A stretch of 64,000 nucleotides of DNA from Ohtaekwangia koreensis (GTDB lineage Bacteria > Bacteroidota > Bacteroidia > Cytophagales > Cyclobacteriaceae): contig NZ_FUZU01000001.1 in assembly GCF_900167975.1 (NCBI RefSeq), forward strand, positions 964,580 through 1,028,579, read 5' to 3'. Positions 26,001 through 33,734 of the stretch are shown here, one piece after another. Positions within the stretch are counted from its first letter, which is position 1. Each line of letters starts with the position of its first letter. The notes below the pieces were generated by a model, which was given only the letters and a program-made list of their open reading frames with translations, was not told the DNA's origin and searched no databases. The translations under genes were made by a program, and so were the position numbers.

Positions 26001-28257
26001 AAATGATAGCCTCGGTATAGCCGGAGGAAAATCTAATTACACCCACGGGGATAAAGTAATTCAAACCTCAACCGGAAAAGTTGGCTTCATTAAATTCATT
26101 TCAAAGATAGGAAGTGTCATACCGGGACGGGATAACTCAAGAAGTTATGATTTCGAGTACGAGGTAGAACTTGAAGAAGAAGACATGTTCGTGACTGTGG
26201 CTGAGAGTGATCTAAAGCCATATATACCCTCACAGAAAAAAAGCTTCACAGGGCTAGTACTTTCACGCAAACGAGAAAATACCAACGATGCTTTTCGAAA
26301 GTTTAATAACAACGAAGTAGATGTATTGCTTATCAATCAGTCCGGCTCAACCGGTGCTTCAGCACATGCCATTGTTACACCCAAAGTAACTAAGGAAAAA
26401 GTAAAGCAACGGGTGATGATTGTATTACAGCCTGAACTTGACATAAGCACAGAGGTACAGAAACGCGGTAGAATCAATCGCACGGGACAGTTGCATAAAC
26501 CTATATATGATTACGTGAACTCTGCTATACCGGCAGAAAAGCGCTTGATGATGATGCTCCAGAAAAAATTAAAATCACTGGATGCTAACACGACCTCCAA
26601 TCAGAAGTCCTCGACCAAAATTCTGGACGTACCGGATTTCTTGAATAAATATGGTGACAAGGTAGTAGAAGAATACCTGAATGAAAATCCTGAAATCAAC
26701 GGGCTTCTTAACTATCCGCTTGAATCTGGTGATAAGGAAGATGCTGCCCATAAAGTATCAGGACGCGTAGCAGTATTATCCACGGAGATGCAGCAAAAAT
26801 TCTATATCGAAATATCTGAAAGATATAGTGAGCATGTGGACTACCTGAAACAATCGGGAGAGTATGATCTGGAAGTAGAAGCGATGGACCTACAGGCTGA
26901 GACTATATCATTACGTCCTGTGATCGTGGGCAAAGGTGGCTATAGTGCATTTGGTGATGATAGTATATTGGAAACAGTCATGGCCAACGTATTAAAGAAA
27001 CCATTCACAAAAACAGAAATTGATAAACTTTTAACGGATTCACTTCAGGGTAACGATGCGAAAACGCTACAGCAGGAAATGATTGCTGAACACAAAGCAT
27101 TTCAAGAAGTAGAGATTAACCGGGAGCTACTTGATAATGTCTCACAGTATGATAAGCTCAATGCAGAAATACCCAACGAGAAGAAGCTTCAAAAAATACT
27201 ACAGAAGGACGGACAGGATGCCTATGATCAGGCCGTTGCCAGCCGGGCAAAAGAAGTGGAAAAAGCTCGGATAGATTCACAGGATAGAATTAAGAAACTA
27301 TATACCAATCGTGGGTTTTTGATTGAGAGGATCATGAAATCCTTTTTTGTTGGGCGATTACTGAATTACCCGGTAAACACTTTTGACAATGGTGCAGGAA
27401 CTGTACCCGGTATATTTCTTGGTTTTATGATCGACAAAAAAAGACTGAATCCTTATGCGCCAAGCTCATTACGCATGCGGTTTGCACTGGCTAATGGCAA
27501 TAAGTATATGGTCGTACCTGCCAGCAACAGCCAAGTCATTCATGGAATCATTGGAGCGAGTAGTACTATAGCACAACCTGACTACACGGATCTGCTTGAC
27601 ATGTGGGAAGGCGCTATAAAGGAAAGTACGGTGAATAGAAAAATCCGTCACATTGTTACGGGAAATGTGCTTCAGGCATTCAGTGAATATAGAGGGAAGC
27701 TTGTCAACTATACCACTAGCAATGGCGAAACAAAAAAAGGTATACTTCTGCCGGAATATTGGAAAACAGAGGAAGGTAAAAAGCAAGAGACCATTGTTCC
27801 GTTGTTCAGGGCGATTAAGGTCATTCGCTCTTTGATAACTGGTGCAGCCATCACTACAAGCAATGGTGTATCCATCCTGAGAACAAGTGGACATTTCAAG
27901 ATTATGGTTGCGGCTGCCCGTTCCAAAGGTGGTAATGTATATCTCGATTCAGATATACTCATGCTTGTCAATAAAAACAACTTTGAGAAAGTGTCGGATA
28001 AAATGACAGCCTTACTGGAAGTAGATAGAATTGATCGGTTCGTTGAAGTCCTGCAAGAGAAATTAAACGATAGCCTTTCACTTAAACCGACACAATATGA
28101 ACTCATCAGAAATGATATACCAAAACGTATGGTACAGGCACAGCAAAAACCTGGAACTGCTATTCAACCGAAGAATAAATCTATAACTATAGATACACTG
28201 GAGCTTGAAGCGTTGGCATTAGAGCTTGAATTAGAACTATTAAACTTTGCAGCATAA
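23092..28257 (+). CDS. Fused N6-methyltransferase / Strawberry-notch-type helicase (1721 aa)
   Basis: The N-terminal part has the 'QQYSTPAPISFLAG' region and an adenine-methyltransferase domain: FEPSAGNG (about 120) for SAM and NPPF (about 180) as catalytic motif. The superfamily-2 helicase part follows: Walker A GDQTGIGKGR (about 519), DEAH box 'IIMDEAHNSSG' (about 648) and the Strawberry-notch C-terminal motif 'QKRGRINRTGQ' (about 1122). The last 400 residues are unassigned. Such fusions occur in phages, plasmids and integrative elements; phage P1 DarB (anti-restriction) is the best known. A role in protecting or remodelling element DNA is likely. Its TAA overlaps the next ATG (TAATG). An antiphage role is the alternative. 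Confidence 0.88.
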   Translation: MLTAENDKGKFIRHVWENLRTGVRDTKTSIEKIAASYGIDDKTHVKEYTELAIVLKARSIAQSQESVEEKYWSIVKLYESQVTLSHRTSQSVLLQQYSTPAPISFLAGIFVNANEAISVFEPSAGNGLLTVAAHPSRVTVNEIDPIRRSNLLDQGYSEVLNQDATLPFKGFEKKFDSVITNPPFGIHAEVNYEGFRIKTLDHLMALRALDTMKDNGKAAIIIGGHNRYDKKGRFQKGEWRFFFNYIYSRYHVSDLLNINGRELYSRQGTSFNTRLILINGRKAIPTGAAPIADKERDKVVDSFEALYERVIEQVEPRKLIRMNDLEAEARELEALLTGDDLGSTANHKVIVILGQQYWIIQEYKGYNIVRRVKERDSLIYVHNPRHHSLFAVAHVNTSSTSGSRRFIPETNTIETARAYIDWVVGYTDVNGSELGMPYTPASESCFVLDTVVPDSMGYETHAALKRIKEAVGGDMDEYVRERLNYKTKTELCKALSAEQIDAVAMAIYNIEERGQGMIIGDQTGIGKGRIAASIVRYGVEQGVQPIFITEKANLFSDIYRDLSAIGSAHLVPFIVNGREGKTDIKDEEGNVVYQALAPAEQNQIFMRERVPANYDFVVATYSQFNSPDSKPVKPNFLKAIARENIIIMDEAHNSSGSGNTGTFMQSAIEHTRGVVFLSATFAKRPDNMPLYAMKTSIRDASLSREGLIEAITIGGVALQEVLASQLVAEGQMIRRERSFEGVEVNYITLDEKEAEHKAIADNITEIVRDIISFQTNYVDKQVEEMDDLAVAEGKQVEVREGTSQAGVDNLPYFSKVFNVINQMLFSIKAESVAERAIARLKEGKKPVIAFASTMGSFIEQMENENGTPVSDGDVILADFSIVLQKGLEGVLRYTVTDVDGRRVFETFDITTFSAEAQQEYQRISERIREASTGISISPIDIIIEKIQTAGYTVAEVTGRKYKIQFSAAHENDSLGIAGGKSNYTHGDKVIQTSTGKVGFIKFISKIGSVIPGRDNSRSYDFEYEVELEEEDMFVTVAESDLKPYIPSQKKSFTGLVLSRKRENTNDAFRKFNNNEVDVLLINQSGSTGASAHAIVTPKVTKEKVKQRVMIVLQPELDISTEVQKRGRINRTGQLHKPIYDYVNSAIPAEKRLMMMLQKKLKSLDANTTSNQKSSTKILDVPDFLNKYGDKVVEEYLNENPEINGLLNYPLESGDKEDAAHKVSGRVAVLSTEMQQKFYIEISERYSEHVDYLKQSGEYDLEVEAMDLQAETISLRPVIVGKGGYSAFGDDSILETVMANVLKKPFTKTEIDKLLTDSLQGNDAKTLQQEMIAEHKAFQEVEINRELLDNVSQYDKLNAEIPNEKKLQKILQKDGQDAYDQAVASRAKEVEKARIDSQDRIKKLYTNRGFLIERIMKSFFVGRLLNYPVNTFDNGAGTVPGIFLGFMIDKKRLNPYAPSSLRMRFALANGNKYMVVPASNSQVIHGIIGASSTIAQPDYTDLLDMWEGAIKESTVNRKIRHIVTGNVLQAFSEYRGKLVNYTTSNGETKKGILLPEYWKTEEGKKQETIVPLFRAIKVIRSLITGAAITTSNGVSILRTSGHFKIMVAAARSKGGNVYLDSDILMLVNKNNFEKVSDKMTALLEVDRIDRFVEVLQEKLNDSLSLKPTQYELIRNDIPKRMVQAQQKPGTAIQPKNKSITIDTLELEALALELELELLNFAA

Positions 28258-29891
28258 TGATAAACGCGAATAATTACTTTTCAAAAATAGAAAGCATTGG
28301 CATTAATACGTTGCCAGAAACATTATTAAAGGGACATGAATATGTGGAGAGAGTTACCGGCAACGGAACGTCTTGGGACAACTATAGGGGCAGCGAAACG
28401 ATACAAAGGATTATTGATTTATACTTTCGGAAAGTAGAGGATTTTATAGGAACACTAATGCCGAAGCCTGCGAGTAAAGGACCTGCCAAACCAAAGGCGC
28501 ACAAAGAAAAAAAAGCTAAGAAGAAAGAACGCAAAGTGCAAAAGGAGAAACCATATGCAAAAAATGTAGCACGCATAAGCGAGGAAGTTAAATTCATTAA
28601 ACGGTTTGTAGGTCTACATAACAAAGTAAAATCACCGCAGAGTATCCTTTCTTTGATTAAATCTTTGCAGCGATCTATTGTTCAAAAGATCATCCGTAAA
28701 ACGTCTCCCTTTGCAGCGCAAATCGAACTTATACAGGAAAGACTAATTACCATATATAAGAAAATGAAAGGAGACACGGGCATGAAGATTAGCGAAGATG
28801 AACTGATCAAATTTGTAGCCATTGCAGGCGGAGAAACAGTTTATCCCTCTCTAAATATCATCAAACGATATATAGGTATGCAGGGTAAACCTATGGACGA
28901 TAGCTTACGCGAAAGATTCGTTCGTCAAATTGAGAAAGCACTCGATAGTAAAATCATAGACGATGACCCCTATGCGGATAAAGTCAAAGCTATATATAGC
29001 ACGTTGCGAAAGAGCAAGAATAATGAAACGTTCACTATCACCAAATCGGAACTCAACGGGCTGGCAGGAATAGTAAAATCGTGTACCTGTAAAAAAGAAC
29101 TTGGAAGTATATACCGCATGAAACGACCTCAGGCACTAAAACTTAAAAAGAAAGGAATACTACAGGAATGCAAAAAGAAAACTTTTTCAGATTCTCGCGG
29201 TAAAGGAACCTGCTCGCATAACCGGGGACTCAGCGGAGTACTCACTGCTGAGGAAATGGCAACGCGCAAACTTGACTTGTTACGCTTCACTTCCTTCTGG
29301 CTATCCTTGTTTGGTAACCTCGGCAAGAACTTTACCATGATGTTACACGGTGGGCCCCACAACGGAAAGACTATACTGCTATTGAAGTTCGCACAATATC
29401 TGGCTGAGACTTTCGGAAATGTACTATATGTGTCTTCTGAAGAATTTGCTTCACCCACCATGACACAGAAGGTAAACGAGTTTTTGAACCCTCGTCCGTC
29501 AAGGTTGCACTTTGCTGAGAATCTGAATGATCCGGATTTGTCCATGTACGACTTTATTATTCTGGATTCAGTCAATGATCTTAAACTAAAGATTGGTGAA
29601 TACCAGGCTATCCGAAAAGAGCATCCCAATAAAGCTTTCATCTTCATTCTTCAAAGCACGAAGGCAGGTGATTTCAGGGGTGGTAAAGATTGGGAACATT
29701 TAGCGGAAGTTGTTGGCGAAGTAAACAAAGGTACAGTCACTGTAACCAAGAACCGATATGCACCTAAGAGTGTACTAAATTTCTTTGAGCAGTTTGGTAT
29801 GCAATGGAGCGAGCCTCAACAACCGAGCATTGAACCAAAGGCATATCCACTAATTAACGATTCAATGACTACGGGTGAAAGTCATTACTAA
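28257..29891 (+). CDS. RecA/RadA-like ATPase coupled to the helicase (544 aa)
   Basis: The start codon shares one base with the stop of the helicase gene. The N-terminal third is very lysine-rich (PKAHKEKKAKKKERK at about 80-100), suggesting nucleic-acid contact. A cysteine cluster follows (CTCKK ... CKKK ... GTCSH, about 277-325) and could bind zinc. The P-loop ATPase core has Walker A GGPHNGKT (about 364), 'YVSSEE' and Walker B 'DFIILDS' (about 431), ending with an asparagine/arginine sensor-like 'TVTKNRYAP'. The fold resembles RadA/DnaB-type ATPases. With its partner it forms a methylase-helicase-ATPase set. Function is unproven; replication or mobilisation of the element is my preferred reading. 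Confidence 0.8.
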   Translation: MINANNYFSKIESIGINTLPETLLKGHEYVERVTGNGTSWDNYRGSETIQRIIDLYFRKVEDFIGTLMPKPASKGPAKPKAHKEKKAKKKERKVQKEKPYAKNVARISEEVKFIKRFVGLHNKVKSPQSILSLIKSLQRSIVQKIIRKTSPFAAQIELIQERLITIYKKMKGDTGMKISEDELIKFVAIAGGETVYPSLNIIKRYIGMQGKPMDDSLRERFVRQIEKALDSKIIDDDPYADKVKAIYSTLRKSKNNETFTITKSELNGLAGIVKSCTCKKELGSIYRMKRPQALKLKKKGILQECKKKTFSDSRGKGTCSHNRGLSGVLTAEEMATRKLDLLRFTSFWLSLFGNLGKNFTMMLHGGPHNGKTILLLKFAQYLAETFGNVLYVSSEEFASPTMTQKVNEFLNPRPSRLHFAENLNDPDLSMYDFIILDSVNDLKLKIGEYQAIRKEHPNKAFIFILQSTKAGDFRGGKDWEHLAEVVGEVNKGTVTVTKNRYAPKSVLNFFEQFGMQWSEPQQPSIEPKAYPLINDSMTTGESHY

Positions 29892-29925
29892 ACAGAAAGA
29901 AACACTCTTAACAAACTATATATCT

Positions 29926-30405
29926 ATGGAAACAAATGCAGCAGGCAAAGGGCCGGGCTTGGGAGGATTTTTGTCAAAAATTCTCGGTGCCGGTGTAAAG
30001 GAAACAGTAGACTCTATCGGCAATGCGATTGATCGAATCGATAAGTCCGATGAAAAACTGGAGCTACAATTAAAGTATAAAGAGCTTCTGATGAAAATGG
30101 AAGGAGCTTGTATTGACTACGAAGGTAAACTACTCGAAAGTAAATCTGCGATTGTACAAAGCGAAACAAAAGGGGAAAGCTGGTTACAACGGAACTGGCG
30201 TCCAATGCTTATGTGCATGTGCATGTTTATAATCTTTTCAAACTACGTGTTGGTTCCGTTCTTTAATATCACGCCACCAGTTTTAGACGCACATATCTGG
30301 GATTTGATGGAGCTTGGTGTGGGTGGATATGTTTGTGGTCGTTCACTCGAAAAGATCACCGAGAATCTGGGGCCGGTGCTGTTCAATACCAAAAGAAAAA
30401 CTTGA
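29926..30405 (+). CDS. Phage-type 3TM holin (GTA holin family)
   Basis: The ATG at 29926 (METNAAGKG) is preferred to the in-frame ATG at 29875, which lies inside the ATPase gene; this gives 159 aa. The N-terminal part is amphipathic. 'GESWLQRNWRPMLMCMCMF' followed by two hydrophobic segments and 'LGVGGYVCGRSLEKI' is the signature of the GTA_holin_3TM family, whose members open the inner membrane in phages and gene-transfer agents. There is no endolysin or spanin next to it. A holin in an element lacking capsid genes suggests a satellite, a decayed prophage, or use for another membrane task. Confidence 0.85.
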   Translation: METNAAGKGPGLGGFLSKILGAGVKETVDSIGNAIDRIDKSDEKLELQLKYKELLMKMEGACIDYEGKLLESKSAIVQSETKGESWLQRNWRPMLMCMCMFIIFSNYVLVPFFNITPPVLDAHIWDLMELGVGGYVCGRSLEKITENLGPVLFNTKRKT

Positions 30406-30422
30406 AAGTAAAAAGATACACG

Positions 30423-30833
30423 ATGGAACAGAAAGAGCTGAATAGAATCGAAGAATTACTTCAATCAACCAAATGGTTAAGTCTACCCGTATTCGAACAA
30501 TACATAAAGAACTTCCTAACAAGGAAGGCTGATTCAAAGATTGCATTACAAGAGTTGGATGGACTCATTGGTTCATTGCAAAATCATATACTTTCATTGT
30601 CTCTATTTGTTAAACAGAACTTTCTAATTGGCAGTCCGGCAATAGAAAACAGTATATACTATACTAAACAAGAGATTGCAAATATATACCGGGTAAGTGT
30701 TCGAACAATTTCAAATTGGGTTTTAGATGGACTTCAAACAACAGCTATTGGCGGAATCAAACGAATCAGTAAGGAAGCTGTTCGAGAATTTCAATTAAAG
30801 AACAAAAGGAAGAAATTCAATTTTAAAATATGA
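30423..30833 (+). CDS. Helix-turn-helix protein, excisionase-like
   Basis: The ATG at 30423 is chosen over 30333, which overlaps the holin gene; this gives 136 aa. The N-terminal 70 residues are helical. The C-terminal part has the MerR/HTH_17 pattern: 'YYTKQEIANIYRVSVRTISNW', a wing 'TTAIGGIKRISKEAV', then a basic tail (KNKRKKFNFKI). Small HTH_17 proteins beside Bacteroidota integrases commonly act as recombination directionality factors or element regulators. It lies on the plus strand facing the integrase gene. It ends in an ATGA overlap with a 39-codon frame. Confidence 0.8.
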   Translation: MEQKELNRIEELLQSTKWLSLPVFEQYIKNFLTRKADSKIALQELDGLIGSLQNHILSLSLFVKQNFLIGSPAIENSIYYTKQEIANIYRVSVRTISNWVLDGLQTTAIGGIKRISKEAVREFQLKNKRKKFNFKI

Positions 30834-30949
30834 AAACTAATAATTATGACTGGTCGGCTCGTGTGGATAAAAATTACTACTACTTATCAGAAAGTGGCAA
30901 TCCCCAGCATTTCTCATTTTCCACTGTTTCAGGTTTGATAAATAAATAG
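30830..30949 (+). CDS. Possible 39-aa protein overlapping the HTH gene
   Basis: The frame starts with an ATG that overlaps the stop of the HTH gene by 4 bp (ATGA), the classic sign of translational coupling, and ends with TAG. The product is polar and rich in Tyr, Asn and Ser (MKTNNYDWSARVDKNYYYLS), without a membrane segment. I know no homologue. The overlap is the main support; a chance frame remains quite possible. Confidence 0.4.
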   Translation: MKTNNYDWSARVDKNYYYLSESGNPQHFSFSTVSGLINK

Positions 30950-31030
30950 ACTTTACCGTTGTTCATTATTTAAAATATTCCCTATATTCACATTGCCCAT
31001 TCAGTTACTGAAAAGTAAACCAGTTAGCCA

Positions 31031-31093
31031 GGTTAGGATATTGTTGTTTTATACTCACTATGTGATGAGTTGTTATAGTATTTTATCCTAACC
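31031..31093 (+). promoter_or_regulatory. Long-range inverted repeat in the leader of the 31103 gene
   Basis: GGTTAGGATA (31031-31040) pairs perfectly with TATCCTAACC (31084-31093), enclosing 43 nt. Shorter complementary bits (ATACT/AGTAT) lie inside. The right arm ends 9 nt before the ATG at 31103. If transcribed, it would fold into a stem just ahead of the start codon and could control translation; as DNA, it could be two operator half-sites. Confidence 0.45.
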
Positions 31094-31102
31094 AAAAATT
31101 AT

Positions 31103-31978
31103 ATGAACACAATAACAAGAAAACATGTCCTCTCAACAGTGTTCCTGCTACTCATAGCATTACCGGCAATGGCACAGCAAGAGATTGGAACAAATGTATA
31201 CCACATAAGATCATACCGTAAAAATCAGGATACCGTCTACTATACACGACAAACAAAAAGAGTGACAGTTAAAAGGGGAAGTACGATAACTGAAACCATA
31301 GGAAACATCACCGTACAACGACAATTGATTAAAGACTCAATTATATTGGTCAATGAGGAAGTAGTTGTGCGTATACCCGGCAACAGATGGAAAGCTGGTG
31401 AAGTTAAACACACCAATGACGCTCCTGACAAGCTATATTTAGATCCTTGGACTTTCTCAGATTGCGATAATACAGCGCTAAACGCTACATGCTATATTAA
31501 AATCCAACCAAATAGTTATGTCCGGCTATGGCGAACCTACTGGAAGTGGTCTGCCATTACGATTCCATTCGCTATAAGAAAATCATTAAACGACACCATT
31601 GACAGTAAGGTAACTACTGATCTTAAAGCCGGGGTTTCATTCTCCTATAATTTCAACTGGGAGACATTCCGCAATCGAAGAATTGAAGCAAAGAAAAATG
31701 TAAAGGGATTGTCATTTGGAATAGGCGCAGGTTTTTCGAAAGTGACATTAAATGAGACTTCCACAAGCCTTTCGGAGGAACCTATAAAAAATGAAGAAGA
31801 TGGCTTGGCTTTCTTCATCGCTCCAGGAATAACAACAAACATACGTGGTATACAGGCCGGTGTATTTTATGGCATTGATTTTGGATTAACCGACAATGTC
31901 AAACAATGGAATTACAACAAGAAAGCTTATTGGGGCATCGCATTAGGTATTGGCTTGGATATTTTTGGGAAAATATAG
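31103..31978 (+). CDS. Secreted/outer-membrane cargo protein of the mobile element (291 aa)
   Basis: The signal peptide is clear (residues 1-24, ...ALPAMAQ). The N-terminal third is polar with beta character. From about residue 130 it shows barrel-like strands ('VSFSYNFNWETF', 'GLSFGIGAGFSKVTL', 'GIQAGVFYGIDFGL') ending 'YWGIALGIGLDIFGKI', which suggests a small outer-membrane beta-barrel. No named family was recognised. As the only cell-envelope gene between the excisionase-like and integrase genes, it looks like cargo, perhaps changing surface properties or phage reception; that is inference. Confidence 0.7.
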   Translation: MNTITRKHVLSTVFLLLIALPAMAQQEIGTNVYHIRSYRKNQDTVYYTRQTKRVTVKRGSTITETIGNITVQRQLIKDSIILVNEEVVVRIPGNRWKAGEVKHTNDAPDKLYLDPWTFSDCDNTALNATCYIKIQPNSYVRLWRTYWKWSAITIPFAIRKSLNDTIDSKVTTDLKAGVSFSYNFNWETFRNRRIEAKKNVKGLSFGIGAGFSKVTLNETSTSLSEEPIKNEEDGLAFFIAPGITTNIRGIQAGVFYGIDFGLTDNVKQWNYNKKAYWGIALGIGLDIFGKI

Positions 31979-31992
31979 AATATATTTTCCCA
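31966..31992. terminator. AT-rich hairpin at the convergent gene ends
   Basis: GGGAAAATATA (31967-31977) and TATATTTTCCC (31981-31991) are perfect complements around GAA, with one more T/A pair outside. The stem starts inside the stop region of the 31103 gene and lies between it and the oppositely oriented integrase gene. Neither side has a good U-run, so it may be a weak bidirectional terminator. Confidence 0.5.
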
Positions 31993-32060
31993 TCCATTTG
32001 AATGGAATACTCAAAGTATATTTCTATCTGGCTTTGTAAAAAAAATCAATCCATCTATAA

Positions 32061-33449
32061 TTAACCTTTACTCTTTTCTAACTTATGAATGCCAAACAAA
32101 CTGTCCTTTGACTTTTTTACTTGTTGTCTATCGTGTATATAGCCCAATGTAGTGGAGACAACGGTGTGACCGGCTTTATCCATCGCTGCCTTTAATCCAA
32201 GCTGATCTGCTTTCTCTCCCAGGTTAGTAAGGAATGATCTTCGTCCGGTCATTAGCTCGACAAACAGTCCTTTGTGCTGAATCTTAAAAAATTCCTGATC
32301 ACCTTTCTTTATTTTTTGAGTACAGATTATTTCATAGATGTCATCATTAGTTTCTTCGTAATACTTCCTATAGTACTCTAAAACAGTAACAAATATTTTC
32401 TTCAATTCATCGTTGGCCGCTTGCTCGGTAAAATTCAGTTCGTAATCATAACGTTCAAGTATTTTCTCAGAAATTGGGTCTAATTCTACTTTAAACTCAT
32501 TACCTGATTTACTTCTCTCCTTAACTATCTTTCCGTTCTTTATGTCACTTCTCTTAATATCTTTCGTATCAATAGGGGCTGTGCCTTGCAAGCACATGAA
32601 GATAAATATATCAAGGTACTTTTTTTGATTCGCGCTTAACGCCTGCCAATACTCAGGTTGATGATAATCCAGATTTACTGCAAACTGAATTTCATCAATG
32701 GTAAATGTGAGCTCCCATTTCTGGCTTTTACTCATGGGCCTTACTTCCAGTTTATGTTTGGCCAGCTTGATATACTTTTTAACTTTTTCAAGATTTATAC
32801 TTACGTCTTGTTCCAAAACACAGTACTTTAAATATTCGGTAAAATCCTTTAGTCTTTTAATGGTAGTGTCGTTGTTCAGGCCTATTATGGGTATGATTCC
32901 AGACTCTTCGTTACTTTGTTGCTTACCGCGAGAATGTTCATGTTCACTAATCATGTAGTCAACAAGATCATTGAAGAATTTTTGATCAAGCACGTCAAAG
33001 GTAAGTGCATGGTTTTTCTTTTCCTGAAACTTGGTAAGGGTATGCTTTACATTATTGATTCGTCCAATGGTCTTCTCATTTCGAACCACAAGCTTTTTAT
33101 CCTCTATGTATAGCTGCCAGTATCCAAGTATATTTTGCAGGTCTTTCCGCGTATCCTGAATAGGCTTATCGAATTCTTTTTCAAGCCAGGAAACTGGTGG
33201 CTTCTCTTCATACTTATTCTTATAATTTGAAACAAGCTGTTCCACTTTATCCTGAACCTCTTTAATTCTTTTAAGATCATTCTCCAGATCAGGATGTGCG
33301 GATGAAATAGAACCCTTTGCCGTGAGGTGCTTGTGGAGAACTTTGACACCCGTGGAGGGCCTAAACTTCTCTCCATTACGAGAATAATAGACTATTACAT
33401 CATAATAGTCTTTCCGTTTTACAAATTGGACTTGCGTGTACTGGTACAT
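32061..33449 (-). CDS. int: Tyrosine recombinase (integrase) with an altered Arg I box
   Basis: This is a 462-aa Bacteroidota-type integrase: an N-terminal arm-binding domain (1-90), a SAM-like core-binding domain (about 100-240) and a catalytic domain (about 250-455). Box II contains 'GRRSFLTNLG', followed by 'AGHTVVSTTLGYIH' with the histidine and the nucleophile Tyr. In the first box, where relatives read 'LRGI-x-F-x-DL', this protein reads 'LQGTAPIDT', so the first catalytic Arg appears replaced by Gln, recalling IntDOT, which also lacks Arg I. The HxxR histidine is also not obvious. The gene starts about 100 bp from the tRNA-Arg 3' end, which is the expected attachment target. Confidence 0.9.
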   Translation of the reverse strand: MYQYTQVQFVKRKDYYDVIVYYSRNGEKFRPSTGVKVLHKHLTAKGSISSAHPDLENDLKRIKEVQDKVEQLVSNYKNKYEEKPPVSWLEKEFDKPIQDTRKDLQNILGYWQLYIEDKKLVVRNEKTIGRINNVKHTLTKFQEKKNHALTFDVLDQKFFNDLVDYMISEHEHSRGKQQSNEESGIIPIIGLNNDTTIKRLKDFTEYLKYCVLEQDVSINLEKVKKYIKLAKHKLEVRPMSKSQKWELTFTIDEIQFAVNLDYHQPEYWQALSANQKKYLDIFIFMCLQGTAPIDTKDIKRSDIKNGKIVKERSKSGNEFKVELDPISEKILERYDYELNFTEQAANDELKKIFVTVLEYYRKYYEETNDDIYEIICTQKIKKGDQEFFKIQHKGLFVELMTGRRSFLTNLGEKADQLGLKAAMDKAGHTVVSTTLGYIHDRQQVKKSKDSLFGIHKLEKSKG

Positions 33450-33455
33450 AAAGGC

Positions 33456-33543
33456 AACTGATTATCAATCCCAAGGTAAGGAGATAATCATAAAATTGCC
33501 ACAACATTGCCACAACAAAATACTAACTAGTTGATAATCAGTT
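33456..33543. promoter_or_regulatory. Putative integrase arm-type sites
   Basis: AACTGATTATCAA (33456-33468) and TTGATAATCAGTT (33531-33543) form a perfect 13-bp inverted repeat. A third GATAATCA lies at 33483-33490. Between them ATTGCCACAAC occurs twice in tandem (about 33495-33516). The cluster lies exactly between the integrase start and the tRNA 3' end, the usual place for arm sites and for the integrase promoter. Confidence 0.55.
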
Positions 33544-33551
33544 TATTTTTG

Positions 33552-33623
33552 TGGCCCCGGCAGGAATCGAACCTGCATCTTCAGAATCGGAATCTGAAAT
33601 TCTATCCATTGAAATACGGAGCC
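33552..33623 (-). tRNA. tRNA-Arg (anticodon CCG)
   Basis: Read on the minus strand, the 7-bp acceptor stem pairs GGCTCCG with CGGGGCC (one G-T pair) and has discriminator A. The anticodon arm is TCAGA-TTCCGAT-TCTGA, with anticodon CCG decoding CGG arginine. The T-arm is GCAGG-TTCGATT-CCTGC. No CCA is encoded. Its 3' end faces the integrase gene, making it the presumed integration site, and the gene remains intact at this junction. Confidence 0.95.
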
Positions 33624-33734
33624 ATGGATATCAAGTGCTGCAAAAATAAGCAAAGCTTGATACCGAAAAAATGTTCAGACACATCCTCCTGATAATTCTC
33701 TGTTTTACTGTCAAGTCGTGTGAGAGAACGTTCT

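Larger units (their letters stand above)
20950..33551. mobile_element. Integrative element at tRNA-Arg without structural or conjugation genes (left end uncertain)
   Basis: The right end is fixed by the tRNA-Arg 3' end and the integrase. Inside are iterons, two paralogous small proteins, a methyltransferase-helicase, an ATPase, a holin, an excisionase-like HTH protein and a secreted cargo protein. I saw no capsid, portal, terminase, relaxase or type IV coupling gene. I looked for a second copy of the tRNA 3' end to the left and did not find one by eye, so the left boundary is a guess set at the first large palindrome. The HNH and HEPN genes may also belong to it. Confidence 0.55.

Noticed and set aside
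20950-33551. Complete prophage or conjugative element
   Set aside because: A holin and an integrase are present, but I could identify no terminase, portal, capsid, tail, relaxase or coupling-protein gene.
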